A DNA stretch of 64,000 bases from Akebia trifoliata (Eukaryota > Streptophyta > Magnoliopsida > Ranunculales > Lardizabalaceae), in assembly GCA_017979445.1 (NCBI GenBank), contig CM030718.1, positions 23,803,021 through 23,867,020 on the forward strand, written 5' to 3'. Both the position numbers and the translations under genes were made by a program. Positions 11,041-20,662 of this stretch are shown here, in pieces. Under the pieces are notes generated by a model. That model was given only the letters and a program-made list of their open reading frames with translations. It was not told the origin of the DNA and searched no databases. How positions within the stretch are numbered: position 1 is the stretch's first letter; each line of letters opens with the position of its first letter.

Positions 11041-12311
11041 CTTATACAATGTTGTATCATTATCACCTATGGAATGAACCATCTAAACATTAAGTTATAG
11101 AAAATATGTAAATATATTATACCTATAAGAGCATATTTAAATTAATAAAATAATATATATTATATTAGGATTACACGGTAAAGATCTAATTTTTATTCCT
11201 TAAAATTCAGCAATTTTGAATTCAATTTTGATTAGGTAAAAATATGAAATGAGTTGACTTGATCAAGCCATCTTTTCTTGGATAAGTCAATAAAACTCAG
11301 TCGAATCAATCAATTTTGTGTATTTTTTTATTTTTATAAAATAGATAATTTTGAGTAACTTTTAACCAAATAATTATAATTATTTTTGAAGGTGGATTAG
11401 AAGATGTTTGGTCATGAGATCAAGTTTTTTAAATATATATATATATATAAGTTACTCAAAATTAACTATTTTATCAAAAAATACAAAAAATCGGTTGATT
11501 CAACATAGTTTTATTGACTTATCCAAGGAAATATGGCTTGGTCGAGTAAACTCAATTTATATTTCTAACTATCCAAAATTTAATTCAAACTTTAAAAAAA
11601 ATTTTGAGTAAAAAAAAAAAAAGATCTTGACTGTGTAATCCAAATCTAATATTTATTATTTTATTAATTTAAATATAATTTTATAGGTATAATATATTTA
11701 CATACTTTCTATAACTTAATATTTAGATCATTTATTACATAGGTGATAATGGGGGGGGGGGGGGGCTCAAATTGAGAACCGAACCAAACCAAATCGATAG
11801 CTTTGGGGTGGTTTGATTCGGTTTGGAATAACTTGCAATTTAGTTCTGGATTATGAAAATGGAGAATCGATTAATTTAGTTTGGTTCTCGGATCAAGCTT
11901 GTATAGAACCGAACCAAACCGAGAATGGAACCCCTATGCAATAAATAAATATATATGTATATAATAATTATTATGAATTATTTTAGGAGTTAGGACGTAG
12001 ATTTGTGATTTTTTATGAAAAACAAATGACTTTTTATGGATAGATTTGTGATTTATTGTATGCAATTTTATGTTTGTTTTTCATTAAAAAAATATTACTT
12101 ATAATTTATAGAATATTGGCAATCCGTAGAATTAAACCGACTTTAATTCAATTTGGGTTGGATTGGTTCGAATGAAATTGGGCTTGGTTCTGATTCTTAT
12201 TTAGTGGAGCTGACCTATGTCGGATCGGTTCAAATTTGCCTTGAACCGAACCAAGTTGCAGACCTAGGTGATAATGATACAACATTGTATAAGAGAGATT
12301 GGCAGTTTGGC
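11041..12311. mobile_element. Long palindromic (fold-back) element, interrupted
   Basis: Arm 1 (11041 to about 11400) and arm 2 (about 11445-11751 continuing at 12266-12303) are imperfect inverted repeats of about 350 bp around a central (TA)n at 11435-11450. Matching words include CTCTCTTATACAATGTTGTA at 11044 and its complement at 12279-12298; TTATCACCTA at both edges of the intruding element; and TTTGAGTAACTTTT near 11350 against its complement near 11450. Arm 2 is split by the hAT-like element at 11752-12265. The element runs into the assembly gap. Confidence 0.75.
11752..12265. mobile_element. hAT-like MITE inside the palindrome
   Basis: AGGTGATAAT lies on both sides (11741-11750 and 12266-12275), consistent with a target-site duplication. 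The interior is rich in GAACCGAACCAAACC and its complement, and the right end reads CCAAGTTGCAGACCT, complementary in style to the AGGGGTGCAACTTGG start of the copy at 47463. A 15-base G run (11751-11765) sits at the left end. The superfamily is inferred from the end sequence; no transposase is encoded. Confidence 0.6.
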
Positions 12312-12411
12312 NNNNNNNNNNNNNNNNNNNNNNNNNNNNNNNNNNNNNNNNNNNNNNNNNNNNNNNNNNNNNNNNNNNNNNNNNNNNNNNNNNNNNNNNN
12401 NNNNNNNNNNN
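12312..12411. other. Assembly gap (100 N)
   Basis: Exactly 100 undetermined bases, the usual placeholder for a gap of unknown length. It falls at the edge of a long inverted repeat with an internal insertion, a structure that often breaks assembly. Open frames drawn across it are artefacts. Confidence 0.98.
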
Positions 12412-12750
12412 TCCGAAATTGCCATTGAACCAACACCTCGGGATTAAGTGGTAAGATTTCATTAGGGCATTCTATGGATGAGTGCAAGTAAAGAAGTTCC
12501 TCTATGAACATAGAAATTATTTTGTCACTTGAAACTTAGGGCTTTGAAAATTAAGGAATGAGTGTTGATACAATTGTGTGCATGGTGTGTTTAATTAGAC
12601 GTTTATGAATTGCACTTCGCACGTACGTGTCATCGCAAGAAACATAGAAAGCCTTTCTTATTTGTTAATTATTTAATAAAATGCCTAAGCACAGACGACA
12701 CCACACAGTATTGGTTTGGTCCGATCATATAAAGCATTTAAGGCGAAGTC

Positions 12751-12815
12751 AGGGCAAAGCCAGGATTTTGCACATGTGGGAGGCAACTAAGAGTAGAAGA
12801 GCCACCTACCACAGC
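12751..12815. mobile_element. End fragment related to the 8438-8679 element
   Basis: CAGGGCAAAGCCAGGATTTT followed by CACATGTGGGAGGCAACTAA resembles the inverted right end of the element at 8438-8679. No second end was found. Confidence 0.4.
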
Positions 12816-13024
12816 ACGTTAGCTCCTAGATTTGTATGGATACTTGACCACTTGATTGAGTTCGTTTTGATTGTATTTATTGGTGTTCATTTCAAAAAGA
12901 TACAACCCTCAATCTCAATTGTTGAAAATTGACAAATGTTAATCAAATCAATTTGAACCCTCAATTACAATATCGAAAGAATTGCTTAAATCCACAAAGG
13001 TGCATTACTAAAGTCTATAACTAA

Positions 13025-13624
13025 GAGCATATCCAACAACGTTCCTTAAAATAAAGAGCATCTTTTGTAAAAAAGTAATAAAAAATTATTTTATGTGGTG
13101 TAAAATTTGATCTCAACTGTAATTGACACAAAACTTCTTTTTTTATTCTTATATTTAATATTATTTTATTTTACAAATAAATATTTATTAAAATTTACTT
13201 AAATCCTATTAAGAGTTATGAACTCACATTTTGGCATCCAAAAATACGATCTGATGTCACAAGCTTGTAGATAATGAAATTTAAATAATTTGAAAATATA
13301 TATATATATATATATATATATTTTTTTTCATCGTTAAATTTTAATTTTAAGTTTTGAGAGTTTGGTAGTTATCCAATATGGTAATCCATGTGGACCCAAC
13401 GACCCTTAGTGAGATTTGAAATCTTACTAAGTCAATAAAGAAAGTGTTTTTCATTTTTTAATATTAAAATAATTAGTTTTGAAAGCTCTTTACTTGTATA
13501 GAGTGGAAGCCCTCTTTTTATTTTAACATATATTTTTAAAGAGTCTCTTGAAGATGATTTTTTCATCTTTCACTCTTTAAAGTAAAGAGCCAAACAGACT
13601 TTAAAGAATGAGTTGGAGATGCTC
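13025..13624. mobile_element. PIF/Harbinger-like MITE with TAA target duplication
   Basis: Ends GAGCATATCCAAC and, inverted, GAGCATCTCCAAC form terminal repeats. The 3-bp duplications TAA lie at 13022-13024 and 13625-13627. The TWA-type 3-bp target and these ends fit the PIF/Harbinger (Tourist-like) group. The 600-bp body is AT-rich, holds a (TA)n run near 13298-13320 and encodes nothing recognisable. Confidence 0.75.
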
Positions 13625-13639
13625 TAATGTGCTTTGAAG

Positions 13640-13905
13640 TGCATATCAGTGTATTACAAACCCAAATTTTTGTAGGTCTAGATTTAGCAAATATGTCCAT
13701 ATTCTTCTATGTATTTTCCATAGCAGTGCAACTTCTAATGATTTGAAGTCTAATGATCTGTCAAAGGAACCTTATAAATCCAAATTTTCTAATGATTTGA
13801 ATTGCATACTAGTGTATTACAAACCAAATTTTTGTAGATCTAGATTTGGCAAATCTGTCCATATTCTTTTGTGTATCTTCTATAGCAGTGTGACTTCCAA
13901 AAGAT
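13640..13905. repeat. Diverged two-copy direct repeat (~110 bp)
   Basis: Copy 1 (about 13648-13740) and copy 2 (about 13811-13903) share GTGTATTACAAACC, TTTTTGTAG-TCTAGATTT, TGTCCATATTCTT and ATAGCAGTG, separated by a spacer with two ATGATTTGAA words. The overall period is about 160 bp. No gene recognised. Confidence 0.75.
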
Positions 13906-14026
13906 TTTTGGATGTCCAACGGGACTTAACTATATCACAAAGTCGAATTTTCTAGTAACCTATAACATACTGAGGGCAAATATCAACTAGAAAACACAAG
14001 TAGGCACAGTTATAATTTTACGAGCC

Positions 14027-14183
14027 GTGCTGGAGTGACCTCAACAAGAGACACACGGGGGACACCTTGACGTGGTGGCACATGCATATCTGTAGATGCG
14101 TTTTACTCGTATCTCAGAGAAAATGCACATGCCACCACGTTAAGATGTCTCCTGTGCGTCCCCCACTGAATTCACTCTAGCAT
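14027..14183. mobile_element. TGGAGTGAC-family MITE, copy 1
   Basis: Starts GTGCTGGAGTGACC and ends TTCACTCTAGCAT, with a large internal palindrome: GTGGTGGCACATGCAT against its complement GCACATGCCACCAC, and GGGGGACACCTTGACG against a similar complement. Nearly the whole element folds back. Further copies lie at 14206, 14493, 15650, 52810 and 53092. Confidence 0.7.
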
Positions 14184-14205
14184 TAATCATAATTTAAATA
14201 AGAAA

Positions 14206-14378
14206 ATGTTGGAGTGACATTAAAATTAACATTGTTTAACACATTGCTGATGAGGATGTGTGTACTGAACCATAAATGGTTTTCATCGAGATACAAATGA
14301 AAAGCATCTATGGTTTTGAACACACTTCCACATCAGCTTAATATCGATCATAGTGTCATGCCCATTCACTTTAGCATT
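14206..14378. mobile_element. TGGAGTGAC-family MITE, copy 2
   Basis: Begins AATGTTGGAGTGACATT and ends CACTTTAGCATT. The inner palindrome includes GTGTGTACTGAACCATA against the complement of TATGGTTTTGAACACAC, separated by a GAGATACAA core shared with the other copies. Confidence 0.7.
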
Positions 14379-14492
14379 GTTCTTTTTTTCTACATTTAAC
14401 ACTGTATATCTTAGCCCAATTATTACGGTTCACAACACTAATTTTAATTATTTATATTAAAAACTATAATTTATTCTATGTAACTCTATCAT

Positions 14493-14680
14493 TAAATGAG
14501 TCATGATGGAGTGACATCTTTTCATACATTGCTGACATGGAGGTACGCACATAACCATAGATGCTTTTCACTCTTATCTTGATTAAGAACATTTATGGTT
14601 TAGTACACACATCCTCATTAGTAATAGCAGTAATGTGTGAAACGATGTCAATTTTAATGCCACTCCAGCACCACTCATTA
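14493..14680. mobile_element. TGGAGTGAC-family MITE, copy 3
   Basis: Extended terminal repeats: AAATGAGTCATGATGGAGTG at the left, and CACTCCAGCACCACTCATT at the right. The interior has ACATAACCATAGATGCTTTT and its inverted counterpart TTTATGGTTTAGTACACAC. Confidence 0.7.
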
Positions 14681-15649
14681 ATGGGGGATTGTTGTAAAAT
14701 TCATATTTACTCATAATTTTTATTCCTATGTTTTGTTTGGGGCAAGACTTGAACTCAAAACCTCTTGAGTTCTTTAGTTGTGTAGAGATTGTCTATTTTA
14801 GTGAAACATAAAGTTACTTTTTTCAATTCTGTGCAAATTAATTTTTTTATTGGTGAGAGTTGTAGATAATTATTAAATTGGTATTCACCTAATAAAGGAT
14901 CTTACTATCTCTCTTGTTTGGATGTGAGTAAGAAAGCGAGTAGGCTATGTGTGCACATGGGGGCCCAAAGCATGGTGGGACTACAGCCCATTTTGTTTGG
15001 GGCCAACCCGTCATAAAACTTTAATCAGCGTACATGTGCACGTCGCATATGCAATAATACACACGCACGCTAGGCCGGGCTTAGGCTTGGGTCTTACTTG
15101 AAGATCTTTTTACTCAAAGTTTCATTGACCTTTTAATTTAATCTTATCCATTGATCTTTCTTTAATCTCAAACCTTTATATTTAAATTTCGATTTTATTT
15201 CTTGAATGTGTTTTAGACTGTTGGATTTTCCAATGTTCAAAAAACGGATCAAATTAAGGCCTACACATTTTTGTCATTAATCCAGTAGACCGTTGGGCCT
15301 AGAGTCTATAAGAGAGGTTGTGCCCTAGTATTTGAGACACAAAAAAATCTTTCTGATCTCTCTATGAATTTCGCTACTCATACTAGATTGATCAAGTTTG
15401 GAATAGGCTTAATTTTTTCGAGTGCACGGTGAGCAAGTACGTGATTGTTAAATCTTGAAAATCAATTATCGAAACTTTTGCATTGTGGTAACAACCCTAA
15501 AGGGGTGCGAATTTGATTTTAAGCACATCGACTTCTTCATACCTCAGTCATCGATAAATTCTTCCTATTTCTTTATGGTTTTACATTATTCTATTATTTA
15601 GAATCTAACTATTTCAAGAATACATAATCAATATCTACAACAATAGTGA
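14681..15649. other. No recognisable gene; possible LTR-like stretch
   Basis: AT-rich. The part at 15270-15560 has a TATAAGAGAGG word, a short leader-like tract (GACACAAAAAAATC, TCTGATCTCTC) and a purine/pyrimidine layout reminiscent of an LTR. I found no paired ends or second copy, so it is left uncalled. Confidence 0.35.
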
Positions 15650-15778
15650 CTAGATAGGACACTACGATCAACATTGAGTTAATGTGAAGGTTTGCTCAGA
15701 TCCATAGATGCTTTTCCCTCATATCTCGAGTAAATTTTATGGTTCTGAGCACACCTCCATGCCATCATTTTAGCATTT
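15650..15778. mobile_element. TGGAGTGAC-family MITE, partial copy 4
   Basis: Retains the internal palindrome GCTCAGATCCATAGATGCTT against AATTTTATGGTTCTGAGCAC, with the CTCATATCTCGAG core between. The outer ends are decayed (CATCATTTTAGCATT at the right), and a long A run follows. Confidence 0.5.
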
Positions 15779-16603
15779 TTTTTACAAAAAAAAAAAAAAA
15801 AAAAAAATCCAAAATTATTCACAAATTTAACCATGAAAATCTTGGCATGGGAAGAGTAGTTGATTTATCTCACTCTCACTCTCTCTTTCCTCCCTATAAA
15901 TGTCTTCTATTGCAATACAATAGCCCCAAATAATTCTTCTGTAATTTTGTCACTCAAGATTTAAAGCTTCTTTTGCCCTACAATCCTCAAACAACTGACT
16001 ACCCTAATTTTTTACGCTTCCCATGAAAATTACTACTCTACATCTCCTCATGTACCCTTCATCTTATTCCATCCTAACAAATAAATTAACAAGTGCATGA
16101 ATATAGGTTGATAGCAGTAGCTAGGATTAGCCACATATGGTGGACCCATCTCTTTATGGCTCCTCTGGCTAACTTTTTCTGTGGGGCCCCTTTTATTTTG
16201 AGTGGGTGGTGTGCTAAGATTAGGGTTAGATGACATGACATGGAGTTGTTGGGAGTACATTTATTTGTCTACATTGCTCACTTATGTGGGCAGTCAAGAG
16301 CACTGGATGAGACACGTTTTGGTGGGAAGTTGACATTGAAGGTTAGGGTACCACAATTGTTTGGAATTTGTATTGTTTTTATGTGATGTCACCTTTCACA
16401 ATCACAACCAACGAATGGTGTTGAAGAGGATGGCATTGAAGATAATTCAAGATAAAAGTACAACTAGAGATCTCACTCAAGATTTGTTTCCTTTTTTTTT
16501 TTTTTTTTTTAATGATTTTAGATCCACTTCTTTATAAAATTATAATATTTCACCACAATATCCATCCATTAATGGCTCAAATTTATTTCATGCATGATTT
16601 AGA
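15779..16603. other. No recognisable gene; promoter-like words only
   Basis: A long A run (15787-15807), then a CT-rich tract with CCCTATAAATG near 15892-15902 that resembles a TATA box. Downstream I see no open frame with a recognisable product, and no plant microRNA that I know. A T run of about 20 lies at 16492-16510. Confidence 0.4.
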
Positions 16604-16965
16604 GAGATTCTATTGGCACCCCAACTTTTATTTATTATATCATATTTAGAATTAAAAATGGTGAATCTCCATAATGACATAATTCCAAATTCGATCATTT
16701 TAATTCTCAAAACATGTATTTGTCATTTTTATGACCTATAAAGTCATGAGTTCGTCACTCTTAATATCTATGAATTCATAAATATACCAGTAATTCATTG
16801 ATTATAAAAGTGACGAATTCGCTTGAAATACATGTTTTGAGAAGTAAAATGAATAGTATACCAAAATCGGAATTTGGACATAAGTTGCACATGTTTTGAG
16901 AAAAATCCCATTAAAAAAATTAATGGGCGAGAATAAGTAAAAGTTGGGGTACCAATAGAAACTCT
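16604..16965. mobile_element. MITE of the TATTGGCACCCC family (long copy)
   Basis: Left end GAGATTCTATTGGCACCCCA and right end GGGGTACCAATAGAAACTC form terminal inverted repeats of about 30 bp. The interior contains a second inverted pair, AAAACATGTATTTGTC against GAAATACATGTTTTGAG. No product is encoded. Target-site duplication not resolved. Confidence 0.7.
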
Positions 16966-17102
16966 TGCCATTTTTCTTCCTTAAGATCTCTATTTTGTTA
17001 GATTTAGGATTTTAAATGGGCATAATCCAAATTGTTAACAACTGTTGAAGTTTGTTTGAATGTGTTATAATACTTTGTAATGTTGAAGTAATAACTTGAA
17101 CC

Positions 17103-17318
17103 AACCTGTATGTTGTTAGAGTTCGTAGGTTGTGAGTTTGATACCCAATATGAATAGTATTTTCTCGGGGGGCGCACTCTCAGTTACTCGGTGCATGTGA
17201 TGTGTGGACATTGCGCATGCCCGACAGAGGGACCCATATGCCTTTGCTCCGGCCCTAGCTCTTTTGGACCCCCTAGTTTGACGTAAGTTCGGACACCACC
17301 GTCAATAAAAATAATAAT
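17103..17318 (+). mobile_element. tRNA-derived SINE with perfect target-site duplications
   Basis: Flanked by AATAACTTGAACC at 17090-17102 and 17319-17331, an exact 13-bp duplication. The body has a B-box-like GGTTGTGAGTTTGATACCC, a GC-rich middle (CCGGCCC, GCGCATGCCC) and an AATAATAATA tail. These are the marks of a LINE-mobilised SINE. The identical duplications suggest a fairly recent insertion. Confidence 0.8.
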
Positions 17319-17331
17319 AATAACTTGAACC

Positions 17332-18999
17332 GAGCCTTTGTGATGTTTGAATGGTTGTTTTAATCTTTAATTAAGGTGTGATAAATAATTTAAGAAATTG
17401 GGGTGTAATATGCCAAAGTTGCGGTGCCAATAGAAGCTCCCATGATTTAAGGGGTGTTTGTTAGAATTAGAAATTGGCTAAAATCAGAAACAAGGCAGGA
17501 TATGTTTCTTGTGATTTTAGAATTTGTTTCTTACATCTGTGTAGTAAAGTAATACAACTATAGAAAACAGAGTCAACAAAAGAGATCAAATGAGATTTTC
17601 GATTCTGAAAATCAGTTTTCATAATCTGGTTCCAATAATCCTAGACAAATGCTACCTAAGTTGTGTTTGATCGAAACATGATTCATTGTCAACCCTCTTG
17701 ATGGGAGACGATTTCAACAATCTGATGGATGAAAAATTATTATTATTATTATTGTTATTATTATTTGGAATGGTGGATTCACAAAGGAAGATAGACCTCA
17801 GATGCATCCTATAAGATCCTTCAACTAACAATGCTTGATGAGCACAGATCATGAGGCCAGTGGTCCTGTCACAAACCTATTTTCTTATTCTCTATTTGGT
17901 CCACTACTTTTGAGAATAAAAGTTGTTCAAATCTAGAGGATCACTATATTTAGATAGATTTCTCTAAATGAGGGAGACTCACATTTTATTTTTATTTTTA
18001 TTTTTATTTTTTATTTGGTCAGGTTAAGATATGCTGAGAAGGAAGAACTGTCTCCACCACTAGAGTAATCTCATATCCAGATAAGATAGGCTGTGGAGAT
18101 TCAGTGGGTCCCCCACCTTTTTTTTATTCTCATAAATGCCCTTCTAAAGAAACGAAATTTACAGAAAAAAATTCTCAAGAGTAATAGTTGAATTATCATC
18201 TATTTAAACAAATCATGTTATTGTAACATAATTAAAGAATATTTTTATAATTATTATTTTAGAAAAGTTCCAAGACTTGGGAGAGAAATTACAAGACTTG
18301 ACAACCTATGATTTCAATGTCAATTTTGTAAATATTATATAGTCTAGAGAAAATTATTACAGAATACGACAATACTGAGCCCAATGAAAAAACAGTGAAT
18401 CGCAATGATTAGGTTTGCAAACCTGTTGTGCTGATTAATAGTTCACTGTAAAATAATATTAAGATAGAATTCCTAACTATAACATTAGTTGAGTAGAAAG
18501 ATTAATTTAAGATAGAATTAAAAATGAAAATAAGACTTAGATCAACCCTAAATGATTGTAAATCATACAAGAATCACACTCAAGATATAAAGATCATGAA
18601 CAAGAAAGATAAAGTAAAACTAAAAGCCAGTAACTCCACTGATACAAATTAAGAAGAGAAGGAACATTTAACTACACAAGTTAACACGCTTTCACATTTG
18701 CAGAACTCGGTAAGAGCTTAGTTTTTTACCATATTTCCCTTCTCACAATTACATTGCTTCATTTGTGGACATCAAAGCTTCCAATCTTCAATGAAGTGCT
18801 GTAATGGAAGTGATGAGGGACCATGACCTAGTTAAACGAACCATCCAAGCAGAGATGCAATATTCTCTTGAACCACAAACCAAAAAATAAAATTTAAAAG
18901 CAGTAGAAATAGCCATGAAAAGGGCTGGAGAAAAGGTGGCAGTCCCAAAAAATGTGTTTTTCCACTCTAATTAAATATTGTAACAAAAAAAAAAAAAAG
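17332..18999. other. No gene; MITE end and microsatellites
   Basis: One end of the TATTGGCACCCC family lies near 17395-17447 (GCGGTGCCAATAGAAGCTCC). An (ATT)n microsatellite is at 17738-17764 and a (TTTTA)n tract at 17980-18012. The 3' end of the NOT4 transcript may reach into the right edge; I could not place a poly(A) site. Confidence 0.45.
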
Positions 19000-19239
19000 C
19001 TATAATATCCCATTTCAGAGATCTCAATTCAAGAAAAGGAAAAAAAAAAGGATTCAAACAAAATTGTTGGAAATCGATGAACAAATATGTAACTAGATTT
19101 CAGTTTTTGATCATATAATACCGCAACATCCCCAGCTTTTCTCTTTCTTCAGACAAGGTGTTGCCAAATACTCCCCACTGTAATTCCAAACAGCAGTTCA
19201 TGGCACAAGCATCAGGTCATGGGTGCAATTCCAGCTTAC

Positions 19240-19860
19240 CTGCCAGTTGAAAGCACAACAAAATTGGAACCATAAGAGAATAATAATTTCATCTATAATC
19301 AGGAATGTAGATGATACATATTGCTAGCAAACAACAAAACAACTTATCGAAGAGGAATCCCAAGGGGTTAGCCTAGTGGCAAACCAAGCCTTGATAAGAG
19401 CATCAGGAAGTGTAGGTCAGGTGTTCGAAACCCCACAAAAGCAATGATTCCCTTGAGGCTATCCCTCAGGGTCTGGTTCGGCTTGCAGTTACCAGTGAGT
19501 GTGACCATAGTGACAAAGTCAGGGTTGAGAATAATTCGGTAAAAGAAAGCTTCGAAAAAAGTTGGCAAACGTCGAGAAAAATGCTAAAAATAAAAATAAT
19601 GTGATTTTTTTAAAAAAACATCAATTAAATCAGGATTGATCGTGATTTTTTCAAAACTTCGTGATTTTATCAGACAACTATTAAAATCGTGATTTTTTCC
19701 ACCCAAAAAAAAAAACAAACTGCAGGAGAGGGGGGGGGGGGGGTTGTTATAAGCCCCCAGGAGTTATAGTCATACCAGAGGTGCAGATTCTCCCTGAGAT
19801 ATCAAACAAAAAAAAAACAAAAAAACTACTAGAAGAGGAAATGAACAAAATATTACTTAC
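19240..19860 (-). other. Likely 3'UTR intron of the NOT4 gene
   Basis: On the minus strand, CAACTG|GTAAGT (donor, exon base 19861) and CAACTGGCAG|GTAAGC (acceptor, exon resumes at 19239) would remove 621 bp. The donor lies 206 nt past the stop codon, further than the roughly 50-55 nt that marks an mRNA for nonsense-mediated decay. The candidate intron contains a SINE-like element and a G run of about 14. No transcript evidence is available, so this is inference from splice consensus. Confidence 0.45.
19358..19600 (+). mobile_element. SINE-like element in the NOT4 3' region
   Basis: An A-box-like GGTTAGCCTAGTGGC is followed about 50 bp later by a B-box-like AGGTGTTCGAAACCCC. This is the RNA polymerase III promoter layout of tRNA-derived SINEs. 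An A-rich tail (AAAAATAAAAATAATG) ends near 19600. Target-site duplications were not resolved. Confidence 0.6.
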
Positions 19861-20066
19861 CAGTTGGCATCTTGAAATTCAGCTATCAACATATTCCAAT
19901 ACCCCAAAGACCCCAATCTTTCTTAGAGCTTCCTGTGACTGAGAACTAACTGTCAGAACAAAACAGGTTATAGAATCATCACATCCTTCATGCAGAGGCT
20001 GTTGTGGTATGCAGTGTCTCAACTTTTTCTCTGTTTACAAAAAGACCGTTCCAGGATCCATAGAAA

Positions 20067-20662
20067 TCAAATCCCAAATGCTCTGTTGTTGTACATGTCA
20101 CCTGAACTGGGCATTCGAAACTTTAGATCCTCATAACCAGGAAAATGTTTGTTGAATCCAAGACCCTCATTTCTAATCAGCTCAGCCATCCCAAGGTCAT
20201 TTCTAGTTTGGTGGATCCCATTCCAACCTTCCCAATGGCCATTATTCAACATGTGTGCATTTCTGGGCTGTTGGAGTGACAATTGTGCAAAAGGGGAGGA
20301 TAGATTACTAGTTTGGGATTGCTCCAGAAGCCTAGAAGGAATATTATTATATGGATCAGAAATAGGAGAAAATCTATCCCCAATATGATGATCAGGAAAT
20401 CTCATGTTCTGATGAGAAGAGAGAGATTGTTGCAATAACAGTTGAAGTCTGGGATCATTTTCAGAGGAGGCACTAAGCTGTGGAGTCAAAGCTGATCTTG
20501 TATCGAAGCCATTGTTACTGATCCCATTTGGCAATCTTCCCTTGCCAACCGCCAATATCGCAGGATCAATAAATTCAACATCCGCAATGCTCCCAAAGTT
20601 CCCAGTTGGTTGTATGGGATATTGATTTCTAGGTGAGGAGGAACTTTCAAGAAAATGATTCC
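20067..20662 (-). CDS. NOT4: NOT4 coding exon 12 and stop
   Basis: Encodes about residues 804-1001. It includes DVEFIDPAILAVGKGRLP, DPRLQLLLQQSLSSHQNMRF and the terminal LKFRMPSSGDMYNNRAFGI before TGA at 20069-20067. Acceptor TTTTGCAG. Confidence 0.93.

Noticed and set aside
12148..12511. Open frames on both strands across the N run
   Set aside because: They depend on undetermined bases being read through; flanking sequence is non-coding MITE.
15240..15560. LTR-like stretch
   Set aside because: It has a TATA-like word and leader-like tract, but no TG...CA ends, no second copy and no target duplication.
15880..16260. TATA-like CCCTATAAATG as the promoter of a gene or microRNA precursor
   Set aside because: No recognisable product, no fold-back and no microRNA that I know follows it.
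19421..19437. Functional tRNA gene suggested by GTTCGAAACCCC
   Set aside because: The B box is part of a SINE; no cloverleaf or acceptor stem can be built around it.
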